Part shown: positions 24,527 through 32,904 of the stretch, piece after piece
Position numbering within the stretch: position 1 is the first letter of the stretch
Layout of the letters: every line of letters begins with the position of its first letter
From: Hyphomicrobiales bacterium
Lineage (GTDB): Bacteria; Pseudomonadota; Alphaproteobacteria; Rhizobiales; JAJFHC01
Length of the DNA stretch: 64,000 bases
Assembly: GCA_021775835.1 (NCBI GenBank)
Contig: JAJFHC010000070.1
Span: forward strand, 14,147 to 78,146
Reading direction: 5' to 3'
Position numbers and translations under genes: made by a program
Notes under the pieces: model-generated
What the model saw: only the letters and a program-made list of their open reading frames with translations
The model's database searches: none
Told to the model about the DNA's origin: nothing

Positions 24527-25492
24527 TCAAGGCGGCGGGCGGGAAACGCCGCGGAGGGCTTTCCTGTCGCGGGCACCACCGTACAACTCGAACAGAGCCC
24601 GTAGGGCCACTGCGAGTATCACGATCGCACCGCCAATAATGGTCCACTTGGTCGGCACCTCCCCGACGAACAACCAGACCCAGATAGGCCCAGTGCCAAA
24701 TTCCAACAGCATGAAGAGTGTCAGCTCTGCAGCAACCAGATGCCGTGAAGCGATGATGAACATCCAATTGCCGATACCACTCAACCCGGCACCCCAGAGT
24801 ATGCAAAGCATAAGATCGTTCGTGGAAATGGCCAGGTTGTCGAAACGGGCAACAAACGCCCAGAGAACAAGGAGACCGCTTGTCACAATGAGGATAGGGA
24901 GCATGTCAATCTGACGGTTGCGGCGGACAATCACCGCGTAGATCGAAAACGCAACAGCAGTACACAAAGCCATGAAGTTGCCGAACATCGAACCAATGCC
25001 GAAACCCTCCACCAGCATGACAAAGATGCCTGCGCCGGCGAACACCATCGTGACCAGAGTTGTTGTCTTCAGCCGCTCTTTCAGAAAAATTCGGGCCAAC
25101 AATGCCGTTATAAAGGGAATTCCGCTCAACATGAAAAGCGTATTGGCGACGGTTGTGCTGGTCAGCGCTATCAGATAGGCAATTCCACCCAAAGACATGA
25201 TGACACCGCCGATGAGACCCTGAAATCCGATGCGCCTCAGGTTTCCGACAAAACGACCTTGAGAGCGAAAACCGATCAGCAGGCAAACGACGCCCAGGAA
25301 AGCCAGCGAACGATAAAACGCAATCTGCCAGATGTCGGTTGTTTCAAGGTTGCGGACAATGACGCCGCTGAAACTTATCATGATGGAACTTGCAATCATC
25401 ATGGCGACCGCAATGCGATACCATTTCAACGTGTCCGGGTCGGAGCCCGGTTCGACACCTTCGGCGGCGCGGGTATCACTCAGGTTGTCCAT
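24527..25492 (-). CDS. EamA/DMT-family transporter
   Basis: Product of 321 residues with ten hydrophobic segments in two five-helix halves: IASSIMISFSGVIVRNLETTDIWQIAFYRSLAFLG at the start and FMLLEFGTGPIWVWLFVGEVPTKWTIIGGAIVILA at the end are the two EamA repeats. These proteins export metabolites or drugs across the inner membrane. It is the last gene of a minus-strand run of SDR, DsbA-like isomerase and this carrier (gaps 31 and 34 bp). Confidence 0.93.
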   Translation of the reverse strand: MDNLSDTRAAEGVEPGSDPDTLKWYRIAVAMMIASSIMISFSGVIVRNLETTDIWQIAFYRSLAFLGVVCLLIGFRSQGRFVGNLRRIGFQGLIGGVIMSLGGIAYLIALTSTTVANTLFMLSGIPFITALLARIFLKERLKTTTLVTMVFAGAGIFVMLVEGFGIGSMFGNFMALCTAVAFSIYAVIVRRNRQIDMLPILIVTSGLLVLWAFVARFDNLAISTNDLMLCILWGAGLSGIGNWMFIIASRHLVAAELTLFMLLEFGTGPIWVWLFVGEVPTKWTIIGGAIVILAVALRALFELYGGARDRKALRGVSRPPP

Positions 25493-25526
25493 TTGTCCCG
25501 CGCCCCATTGTTTGACTGTTTTCAGG

Positions 25527-26111
25527 TCAGGTCAGCGCGTCGCGCACCCAGTCCAAACGATCCTGACCGAAATGCATAACACCGTCGACAATCATGGTCG
25601 GGACACCGAACGCCCCCCGGTCGACGGCAGCCGCCGTTTCGCCGATCAACACCTGTTTCACCTCGGACGTCTGAATGGCATCTGCAACAACCTGGGCATC
25701 AAAACCGGCATCGGCGAGAACTGACATGATGACGACCGGGTCATTCATGTTTTTCTGGTCGACCCATACCGCTTCGAACATGGTCTTGTTGTACGCTTCC
25801 AGACAATCCTGCTGCTGCGCCCAGACCGCGCCGCGCATCAGGGGCAACGAATTGATGATGAAATGGGGATTCATGGCGTAGGGCACCCCGTAACGTGCGG
25901 CAAACCTCTCCATATCGGCAAACATCCATTTTCCCTTGGCCTCGATGGCCACTGGCGTCTGGTTTCCCGTTGCCTTGAAAACGCCGCCCAAAAGTATTGG
26001 CTTGAGCACAAGCTCCGCACCGGTTCCCGCGCAAAGCCCCGGCATTTGGGTCCACGCCAGATACGCAGCGGGGCTGCCATAGTCGTAGTAGAATTCAACC
26101 TGCTTGCTCAT
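25527..26111 (-). CDS. 2-hydroxychromene-2-carboxylate isomerase-like (DsbA/GST-kappa fold) protein
   Basis: Product of 194 residues. The start EFYYDYGSPAAYLAW has the active Ser of the kappa/HCCA isomerase group in place of the CxxC of DsbA, and the C-terminal AAAVDRGAFGVPTMIVDGVMHFGQDRLDWV is the conserved domain end with the cis-Pro in GVPT. HCCA isomerases act in naphthalene breakdown with glutathione; many family members act on unknown glutathione-linked substrates. No other naphthalene genes are nearby, so the specific substrate is open. Confidence 0.88.
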   Translation of the reverse strand: MSKQVEFYYDYGSPAAYLAWTQMPGLCAGTGAELVLKPILLGGVFKATGNQTPVAIEAKGKWMFADMERFAARYGVPYAMNPHFIINSLPLMRGAVWAQQQDCLEAYNKTMFEAVWVDQKNMNDPVVIMSVLADAGFDAQVVADAIQTSEVKQVLIGETAAAVDRGAFGVPTMIVDGVMHFGQDRLDWVRDALT

Positions 26112-26142
26112 GTGCTTACCGGCCTTTCACGATACCGTTCAC

Positions 26143-26877
26143 TCACCATGGCTCAATGTATGTGCGCACGTCCATTTCAAATGTCCACGCGGACTTGGGC
26201 TGTGAGTGCAATTGCCAATAACTTTCCGCCAGTTCGTCCGGTTTCATGACGCCATCATCCGGCCGGTTCTCGAACCAGTCCGGAAAAATCTCCCGCGTCC
26301 ATTTCGTATCGATCGGACCGTCGATGACCACATGTGCCACGTGAATGCCACGGGGGCCCAGTTCCCTTGCCATGCTTTGGGCGGTTGCCCGCAGAGCGTG
26401 CTTGCCGCTGGCAAATGCGGCATAGCCGTCGGCCCCGCGCAGGCTTGCCGTCGCACCGGTAAAAAGAATGGTGCCGCGGCCTCGGCCAACCATCCGTTTG
26501 GCCACTTCCCGGCCATTGAGGAATCCGGCAAAAGCACACATTTCCCAAACTTTTCGGTAAACTCGTGCTGTGGTTTCGAGTATTGAGAACCGCACATTGC
26601 CACCCACGTTGAAGACAAGCACCTCGATCGGTCCAATGTCTCTCTCGATGCGGTCGACGAGGTCTTCGACGTCTGCCTCGATACGGGCATCTGTATGAAC
26701 GGCAGTTACGCTTCCGCCATGCGCCTGGATATCCTCTACAAGCCGTTCAAGGCAGCCGCGACGCCGGGTTGCGACGATATGGAAACCTTCTCTTGCAAAC
26801 CGCCGCGCGATGGCCGAGCCCAGAAAATCACCGGTTCCGACGATCAGGGCGACCTTGCTATCGCTATGATCGGCCAC
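26143..26877 (-). CDS. Short-chain dehydrogenase-like (SDR) protein, catalytic Tyr replaced by Phe
   Basis: At 244 residues it has a Rossmann fold with VGTGDFLGSAIARRF (NAD(P) glycine motif), FNVGGN (NNAG-type motif) and the substrate region GATASLRGADGYAAFASGKHALR. The catalytic YxxxK reads F-A-S-G-K, so the general-acid Tyr is a Phe. The Ser is in TGATAS. Close relatives of this subgroup appear to share the motif, so it may be a specialised or non-classical SDR. It is the first gene of the run with the isomerase and the DMT carrier. Confidence 0.88.
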   Translation of the reverse strand: MADHSDSKVALIVGTGDFLGSAIARRFAREGFHIVATRRRGCLERLVEDIQAHGGSVTAVHTDARIEADVEDLVDRIERDIGPIEVLVFNVGGNVRFSILETTARVYRKVWEMCAFAGFLNGREVAKRMVGRGRGTILFTGATASLRGADGYAAFASGKHALRATAQSMARELGPRGIHVAHVVIDGPIDTKWTREIFPDWFENRPDDGVMKPDELAESYWQLHSQPKSAWTFEMDVRTYIEPW

Positions 26878-26984
26878 GTTCAGATTTCCTTACGGTTGGT
26901 GAACCGGGCCTTCTGCACGTTTTATATGAAATGCCACTATCGAGTTTTGCCCCAGATCGTAAGGCGTCCATGTCAAACCGCCGG

Positions 26985-28208
26985 TTAGAGCTTCATATCT
27001 TTGCGAAGTTGCTTACTGCTTCCAGGCTTCCAGATGAACTGGTCCAGAACGTAGTGGTGCATCTGCAGTCCGGCGGTGAGGACAACAAAGAAAGCAATCC
27101 AGGTGGTTTCCCCGAGAAAAGTCGCTTCTCCAAGTGGAGGGCCGTACTGGCAGACCGGAATTCTGTTCAGTAAACAACCCAGCCCCCACACCGGCACCGA
27201 ACCGAATAGAATGGCGATACCCATCCAAATCCATAACTTTTTGGTCATTTTTGCGGCAAGACCGAACTTGCGTTCGGCATTTTTCTCACTGCCGTAACGG
27301 TTGCGGTTGTAAAACCACACGATCGCCAGATACTGGATGTCATGGTAGATCGTAATGACCGCCGTGAATGTCAAAAGACCGGTCGTCAACAAGTGTTCCG
27401 TGTAACACATGTAGATATGCAGCGGCAGAACCGCTCCAAAAAACATGAATTTGGGAAGATTAAGAGCCTTTCCCGACAAGAAATTCGAGACTTGCCGCAC
27501 GACAAACACCGTCACCAGAACAGCAACAACAAATACGGTTGCTACGACGACCCATTGATCCCAATAAAGTTGACCGGCAAAAGACGGCATATCCGACAGA
27601 CCGGCCATTTCCGGAAACGGCTGGATTGATGGCAAGCCAACTCTTTCCCGGGAATGTTGGTGCCGGGCCAGCAGGGCAACGAATGGTACGAGTAGGCAGC
27701 CGTAAAGAACGACAGAGTCGAGCTTGGCATCGAATGTGCCGGTCTCACCGTTCTTGCGATGATACAACCGCATGACACCGTAATGTTGTCGCGTAATATG
27801 CCAATAGGCCCATAAACTGACAGCAATCTTGAATAGCAGCCATGGCCAGAGGAAGAATTCCAAGCCGGCTTTCATGGATGCAAACGCAACGACAATCGCT
27901 ATCGGTCCGATCAGAAACACACCCAGTGTGATGATGAGAAGTGGCTTGCGCGCCTGCCATTCAACCTTGTCGAAGTAGGTTCTGCTATAGGTCGCAAAGA
28001 AATGCGGTGTGTCGAGCGTCATGACCCAGACAAACCACACAATCAGCATGTTCCAGCCAAGCACGCTGTGCATGGCAAATACAGCATAGGCAGCCAGAAC
28101 CGAGCCGATCAGCCAGATCATGTCGTCACGCGGGCTCAGGATCCAGTTGGCCTTGAACACACCCGATCCGAAGCTGTCTCCCTGGGATAGCCCTGTGCCT
28201 ACGCTCAT
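26985..28208 (-). CDS. Histidine-rich polytopic membrane protein, unassigned
   Basis: Product of 407 residues with about ten hydrophobic segments. Histidines cluster at or near the helix ends: LDTPHFFATYSRTYF, WHITRQHYGVMRLYH, HIYMCYTEH, ITIYHDIQYLAIVWF and QMHHYVLDQFIWK. This pattern of paired His in membrane segments recalls metal- or haem-binding membrane oxidoreductases, but I cannot place it in a family. There is no signal peptide; the N-terminus has about 20 hydrophilic residues. It stands between the SDR and semialdehyde dehydrogenase genes, all on the minus strand. Confidence 0.75.
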   Translation of the reverse strand: MSVGTGLSQGDSFGSGVFKANWILSPRDDMIWLIGSVLAAYAVFAMHSVLGWNMLIVWFVWVMTLDTPHFFATYSRTYFDKVEWQARKPLLIITLGVFLIGPIAIVVAFASMKAGLEFFLWPWLLFKIAVSLWAYWHITRQHYGVMRLYHRKNGETGTFDAKLDSVVLYGCLLVPFVALLARHQHSRERVGLPSIQPFPEMAGLSDMPSFAGQLYWDQWVVVATVFVVAVLVTVFVVRQVSNFLSGKALNLPKFMFFGAVLPLHIYMCYTEHLLTTGLLTFTAVITIYHDIQYLAIVWFYNRNRYGSEKNAERKFGLAAKMTKKLWIWMGIAILFGSVPVWGLGCLLNRIPVCQYGPPLGEATFLGETTWIAFFVVLTAGLQMHHYVLDQFIWKPGSSKQLRKDMKL

Positions 28209-28261
28209 TCGATCGTTCCTTCCTGGTTAGAAACTACATTCAGCCTCTGACAGGATCAATT

Positions 28262-28296
28262 CAAAACCGCCCGTTCACGATCAGGCGAATCGGGCG
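28262..28296 (-). terminator. Probable terminator of the semialdehyde dehydrogenase gene
   Basis: On the minus strand, 55 bp after the dehydrogenase stop at 28351, CGCCCG (28291-28296) pairs with CGGGCG (28268-28273) across a 17-base loop, with an extra TTC/GAA pair inside, followed by GTTTTGAATT. The stem is short and the T-run modest, so this is a moderate call. Confidence 0.45.
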
Positions 28297-28350
28297 ACGC
28301 CGTATACTATCGGAACAGCTCACCAGCAGTTTGGCTTACGGAACTGCGAG

Positions 28351-29787
28351 TTATACGCCCATCTCCGTGACAAACTTGGTTCTCAAAAACGCTTCCAGTC
28401 CCTCGATGCCGCCTTCGGAACCGTATCCACTTTCGTTGACACCACCAAACGGTGTCTCCGGTGTGGATACGCCCAGATGGTTGATTCCCACAAGACCTGT
28501 ATCGATCGCATCGGCCAGGGCTGTCGCACGCGCACCGTCCTTGGTAAAGGCGTATGCTGCCAGTCCCACTTCGACCTTGTTTGCCCGGCCCACCACATCG
28601 TCGAAATCCTTGAACGAGGTTACAGGAGCGACCGGCCCAAAGGGTTCGTCGTTCATTATCAATGCGTCTTCGGGCACGTTCTTCAGAACTGTCGGGGCAA
28701 AGAAATGGCCCTGGTTGCCGATACGTTCACCGCCGGTCAGCACTTCGGCTCCGCGGTCCTTGGCGTCTGCAATCAGTTCTTCCATCCAGTCGATACGCCG
28801 TTCGGCGATCAACGGCCCCATCTGGACACCCTCGTCCATGCCGTTGCCAACTTTGAACTCGGACGCCTTCTTCGCAAAGGAATCCGCAAATCGGTCAAGC
28901 AGGCTCTCCTGCACATAAAAGCGCGACGGCGAAATGCAGACCTGCCCGGCGTTGCGGAATTTGCCGGCAACCGCCATCGTCGTCGCCGCGTCGATGTCGG
29001 CGTCTTCAAACACCATGAACGGCGCCTGACCTCCGAGTTCCATCGTGCACCGTTTCAGGGTATCCGCTGCCAGCTTCTGGAGATGCTTGCCGATCGCTAC
29101 ACTTCCCGTAAATGAAAGTTTGCGCAACACAGGCGATGCCAGCACATGACGCGCCACTTCGTCCGGCACGCCGAAAACCACGTTGATCACACCGCCTGGA
29201 ACACCCGCGTCATGGAAACACCTGGTAATGGCCAGGCATGTGCCAGGAGTTTCCTCGCTTGCCTTGATCACGATCGAACAACCGGCAGCCAGCGCTCCGG
29301 CGACCTTGCGGATGACATTGACGCCAGGAAAGTTCCAAGCAACAAATGCGGCTGCGGGTCCGACCGGTTCTTTCGTCACCATCTGCCTTGCGCCGGGAAA
29401 CCGCGGCGGCACCAGTCTACCATAGGCACGTTTGCCTTCTTCACCGTACCAGCGCGTGGCGCCAATCACGAAATCGAGCTCGAGCTTGGCTTCCCCGAAC
29501 GGCTTGCCCATTTCCAGGGTCAATGTGGTTGCAATGGCATCCTTGCGTTCCTCAATCAGGCGGGCAGCCTGTTCCATGATCACCTGACGCTCTACCGCTG
29601 TCTTTGAGCGCCACTCCTTAAAGCCTTCGGAACAAGCAGCTATGGCCGCGTCAAGATCGGCGGGACTTGCATGGGGCAGCTGACCCAGCACTTCTTCCGT
29701 TGCTGGATTGATAACGGGTTCCGTCTTGCCAGACGTTCCTTGTGTCCATTCCCCGCCGATAAACAGTGATAGTTCCTCGTATTGCAT
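28351..29787 (-). CDS. NAD(P)-dependent succinate-semialdehyde dehydrogenase-like aldehyde dehydrogenase
   Basis: Product of 478 residues from ATG 29787, with GGGAAGAA upstream; the frame extends to 29862 but has no family sequence there. Landmarks: AFVAWNFPGVNVIRKVAGALAAGCSIVIKASEETPGTCLAI, FTGSVAIGKHL, CTMELGGQAPFMVFEDADID (Glu general base) and FRNAGQVCISPSRFYVQE with the nucleophilic Cys. NDEPFGPVAPV and TPETPFGGVNESGYGSEGG follow the SSADH/GabD pattern. It oxidises a C3-C5 semialdehyde to the acid. Substrate and pathway partner are not given by neighbours. Confidence 0.92.
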   Translation of the reverse strand: MQYEELSLFIGGEWTQGTSGKTEPVINPATEEVLGQLPHASPADLDAAIAACSEGFKEWRSKTAVERQVIMEQAARLIEERKDAIATTLTLEMGKPFGEAKLELDFVIGATRWYGEEGKRAYGRLVPPRFPGARQMVTKEPVGPAAAFVAWNFPGVNVIRKVAGALAAGCSIVIKASEETPGTCLAITRCFHDAGVPGGVINVVFGVPDEVARHVLASPVLRKLSFTGSVAIGKHLQKLAADTLKRCTMELGGQAPFMVFEDADIDAATTMAVAGKFRNAGQVCISPSRFYVQESLLDRFADSFAKKASEFKVGNGMDEGVQMGPLIAERRIDWMEELIADAKDRGAEVLTGGERIGNQGHFFAPTVLKNVPEDALIMNDEPFGPVAPVTSFKDFDDVVGRANKVEVGLAAYAFTKDGARATALADAIDTGLVGINHLGVSTPETPFGGVNESGYGSEGGIEGLEAFLRTKFVTEMGV

Positions 29788-30213
29788 TGTGTTCTTCCCA
29801 ATTTTCCGTAGTGCTCGAATTCCAGTCAACGTTTCCACCATGTCGCCGCCGCCGATCGCCATGATGTGAAGGCGTGGTCGTCAATACCAGTGTCACTTCA
29901 ATGTGTGCAGATCACATAGACGGGTTCCCCCCGCCCCGTCAAATCCATGGCGCCTGCGAAACAAGACCCGCGATCCGGCAACCAGATCTCTAAAGCCCGG
30001 AGACAAGCACTCATTGGCGTGGAATCGCAAGCCAATTGCCGTCATGTGGAAATGTGCGGGATATCGCCTCTGGCGGTCACTCGTCGAAGTTCGGGATCTT
30101 GGTTTTATTGCACGCCGAATTTTTCGTCAGTTTGTCACCCTCGAAATTTACGAAATCGAGACTGAGCCCGATTGTCATTCAAGGCAAGGCACCCAGGATT
30201 ATAGAGACTATCG
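29788..30213. other. Intergenic region without gene (426 bp)
   Basis: Lies between the dehydrogenase start (minus) and the Usg stop (minus) and contains the dehydrogenase promoter. I see no plausible open frame and no recognisable RNA. An inverted repeat ATTGGC (30013-30018) and GCCAAT (30031-30036) with a 12-base spacer could be an operator but is weak evidence. A purine-rich site before 29787 serves translation. Confidence 0.4.
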
Positions 30214-30483
30214 TCAGTTCAGCATGTACTGGCCATCAACCTTGCGCCATTCCCCGGGGCCGATGAGCCGTTTGTGGGCGAACCTGACGGAATGGAGTTT
30301 GCCGTCGAGCTTCTTTTCCCAGAACTCCAGAAACTTGTGCATTTCGGGAAAGTCCGGCGCAAGATCATATTGCTGCCAGATGTACGATTGCAGCAAGTCG
30401 GGGAAGTCAGGCAAATGGTATAGAATATTGGCCGTCGTCATGCCGTACCCTTTCAACTGCATCTCAATTTCCCGTTTCTGCAT
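30214..30483 (-). CDS. Usg-like small protein
   Basis: Product of 89 residues from ATG 30483, with AAGGAGAGG upstream; the frame extends to 30525. The sequence MQLKGYGMTTANILYHLPDFPDLLQSYIWQQYDLAPDFPEMHKFLEFWEKKLDGKLHSVRFAHKRLIGPGEWRKVDGQY matches the Usg-like family (PF06233), a short conserved protein typical of Alphaproteobacteria and often near tryptophan genes. The function is unknown. It is a good taxonomic marker for this window. No trp genes are next to it here. Confidence 0.92.
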   Translation of the reverse strand: MQKREIEMQLKGYGMTTANILYHLPDFPDLLQSYIWQQYDLAPDFPEMHKFLEFWEKKLDGKLHSVRFAHKRLIGPGEWRKVDGQYMLN

Positions 30484-30536
30484 ATCGTCGGTCCTCTCCT
30501 TGATGACGTTATGCAAATGATGCATTCAATGAAATG

Positions 30537-30553
30537 TTGACACAAGCTTGACA
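30537..30553. repeat. Two TTGACA boxes 11 bp apart in the usg upstream region
   Basis: TTGACA occurs at 30537-30542 and again at 30548-30553 on the plus strand, one helical turn apart, 54-70 bp upstream of the Usg start at 30483. An inverted repeat ATGCA-AATGA-TGCAT lies at 30511-30525. Either box could be a -35 element of a plus-strand promoter, or the pair a regulator site; no suitable -10 is evident on the plus strand at 16-18 bp. Confidence 0.35.
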
Positions 30554-30684
30554 GATCGAAAATCGCTTTGATTTCATAATTTTAGCAGCATCATCTGACG
30601 AGTGCTATCAAGCTGAAATGGAAGAGATATCGCGCATTTTCCCGCATCGAATCGCAAATCAGCACAAACCAGGAAAATGGGACG

Positions 30685-31974
30685 TCACTCATCGGGAATT
30701 TTGGTGACGCTTTCGCATGAGTCTCGGTCGTCGACAAGCAGTTCGTCTTCGGCCTCCAGAGCATAGACGGACGCAGAGGTCTTGGGCACGGGCATAAAGT
30801 CCATTGCTTCAACCCTGTCGCGTCGTCGGGTAACCATCATTCGCAGGGATAGGAATACCGCAAGCGCTCCCAATACAATGGATATGAAGACAAAAAGCGC
30901 ACCTGGTTCTCCGTCCTGCATGATCAGCGCAGCCACCGGCGGCCCAATCATGGCGCCGGCGGAATAGAGGAGCAGAAGGCCGCCACTGATCTCGACGAAC
31001 CTATTATTCGCCACGTTGTCATTGGCATGAGCCAGACACAGGGCATATAGCGGAACCATGAGCGCGCCGTGCGCGATGGCTACACTGTAGGTCAGCCAAG
31101 CGGAGTCGAGTTCCCAGAACGCAATCAGCAATCCGGTTCCCACCGTCCCCAGGGCTGTAAAAATGATGACCAGACGCCGGTCGATGCTGTCGGACAGGCG
31201 TCCCAACGGCCACTGGGAGATTGTACCGCCCAGGACAAAAGCCGCCATGAATATCGTGATCTGCAGGACATCCATGCCCCGTTGTTGACCAAAAACCGGC
31301 CCCAGAGACCAGAATGCACCTTCTGCCAGACCAACCATGAAACAACCGATGGCCCCTGCAGGAGAGACTCGCATGAGTTCCATCAGATTAAGTCTGGCGG
31401 TCGGGATGGGTTTAGGCGCGGTGGTCGGTGTCAGGGCGAGAGGCACGATCGAAATGCACACGAGCATTGCAACGAATGAAAACAGTGCCTGCGCCTTGGT
31501 GTCATCAAGGTTGACCATGAGTTGGCCAATCATTGTGGCGATATTGCCGACAATGATGTAGATCGAAAGGACCCGGCCCCTGATCTCGTTTCCAGACTGA
31601 TCGTTCAGCCAGCTTTCGGCAACCAGGAACAGGACGGCAAGACACACGCCGGTGAGAAAGCGCAGCACACCCCAAATGTATGGATCAAGAGCGAGAGGAA
31701 AAACCAAAGTCAGTGCTGCAAAAAGAGCCGCGGATCCTGCAAAACACCGGATGTGCCCCACAGAACCGATAAGCATCGGCCCGCCAAAACAACCTATGAC
31801 GAATCCTGAAAAATAGGCCGTGCCCAGTAATCCGACCAATGTAGTGGAGAACTGTTCCTGATCTGCCCGCAATGGCAGCAGCGTTTGGAACAACGCAGAG
31901 CCCGCCAGCACGAAGCCTGCGCACAACAGCAGCATGGCAATGGAAGCTGCCCGGCTGAGGACAATTCCAGACAT
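30685..31974 (-). CDS. MFS transporter (YcaD-like)
   Basis: Product of 429 residues from ATG 31974 (TTG 31986 is possible). Twelve hydrophobic segments and typical motifs are present: LLPLRADQEQFSTTLVGLLGTAYFSGFVIGCFGGP near the start, RFLTGVCLAVLFLVAESWLND and SVAIAHGALMVPLYALCLAHAND, the pattern of YcaD-like carriers. The tail (VEAMDFMPVPKTSASVYALEAEDELLVDDRDS) is charged. It probably moves a small metabolite across the inner membrane. The gene is divergent from the MOSC gene across about 220 bp. Confidence 0.92.
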   Translation of the reverse strand: MSGIVLSRAASIAMLLLCAGFVLAGSALFQTLLPLRADQEQFSTTLVGLLGTAYFSGFVIGCFGGPMLIGSVGHIRCFAGSAALFAALTLVFPLALDPYIWGVLRFLTGVCLAVLFLVAESWLNDQSGNEIRGRVLSIYIIVGNIATMIGQLMVNLDDTKAQALFSFVAMLVCISIVPLALTPTTAPKPIPTARLNLMELMRVSPAGAIGCFMVGLAEGAFWSLGPVFGQQRGMDVLQITIFMAAFVLGGTISQWPLGRLSDSIDRRLVIIFTALGTVGTGLLIAFWELDSAWLTYSVAIAHGALMVPLYALCLAHANDNVANNRFVEISGGLLLLYSAGAMIGPPVAALIMQDGEPGALFVFISIVLGALAVFLSLRMMVTRRRDRVEAMDFMPVPKTSASVYALEAEDELLVDDRDSCESVTKIPDE

Positions 31975-32194
31975 TGCGTTTTCCAATCTGGTTCATGGGA
32001 CGGTCGTGTGTCCCGGTCACGGCGACCACAGTCACTGTAGCGATTCTCGGAACGCGGCAACAGTGCCGTTGATCTTGGGCGCCAGACACAATAATTGAAC
32101 AGAGCGCACATTCGCTCGGCTGCCATTTTGCCACAGAACACACCGAGAACGAAAATCAGGTGCCCAAGCACGCCGGCAGGCAAGGAGAACACTG

Positions 32195-32773
32195 GTGACC
32201 GTACTAAATCCAATCGAAACGCAAGGCTTGGTTGACGCCATCCTCGTGAGACCCAGAGAGGCAGGAGATCTTCAAACAGGTCGAGTCGATGATGTCGGCG
32301 TTTCCTTTGAAGGTTTCGACGGCGACGCGCACAGTGGCCTGACTCGGCTTTCCGATGTCAGGATCCGAAAGACATATGCAAAACATACGGTTATCCGCAA
32401 CACTCGGCAGATTTCCATCTTATCGACGGAAGAGATGATACAGATTGCCGAACGCATGGGCCTGCCGGGCATTCTGCCCGAATGGGTGGGCGCAAATCTG
32501 TTGCTGGCCGGCATCCCGGAATTGACCTTGTTGCCGCCTTCCACCCGCTTGGTCTTTTCATCCGGCGCATCACTGGTTGTCGACATGGAAAACGAGCCGT
32601 GCCGCTTCCCAGGTGACATTATCGAAATTCACCATCCAGGATATGGCAAGCAGTTTGTCGCCGCCGCTGAGAACCGGCGTGGACTAACGGCGTGGGTTGA
32701 AAAAGAGGGTCGAATACACATGGGCGACACTGTTGCCCTGCACCTGCCTCCCCAGCGGATCTGGCACCTCTGA
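32195..32773 (+). CDS. MOSC-domain protein (GTG start)
   Basis: Product of 192 residues starting at GTG 32195, with AAGGAG nine bases upstream. The MOSC hallmark is GVSFEGFDGDAHSGLT with RQISILSTEEM, EWVGANLLLAGIPELTLLPPSTRLVFSSGASLVV and the Cys in NEPCRFPG. MOSC proteins bind sulfur from a persulfide on the conserved Cys and serve molybdenum-cofactor sulfuration or sulfur transfer. It stands alone between an MFS gene and the sodium channel gene. Confidence 0.92.
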   Translation: MTVLNPIETQGLVDAILVRPREAGDLQTGRVDDVGVSFEGFDGDAHSGLTRLSDVRIRKTYAKHTVIRNTRQISILSTEEMIQIAERMGLPGILPEWVGANLLLAGIPELTLLPPSTRLVFSSGASLVVDMENEPCRFPGDIIEIHHPGYGKQFVAAAENRRGLTAWVEKEGRIHMGDTVALHLPPQRIWHL

Positions 32774-32904
32774 ACGCGTAAAAATCATTTCAGACAGAAT
32801 GTTCCCGCCACCGCCTTTAAATTGACGGCTGCATACGCCATTTACCGGTTGAACGTAAACAACCACAAGCAACAACAAAACCTAATCGACCGGCAACTTC
32901 GATC

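Noticed and set aside
29903..30520. 205-codon plus-strand frame across the usg region
   Set aside because: It is antisense to usg over its right half, has no family sequence, and its left half lies in a spacer without a ribosome site.
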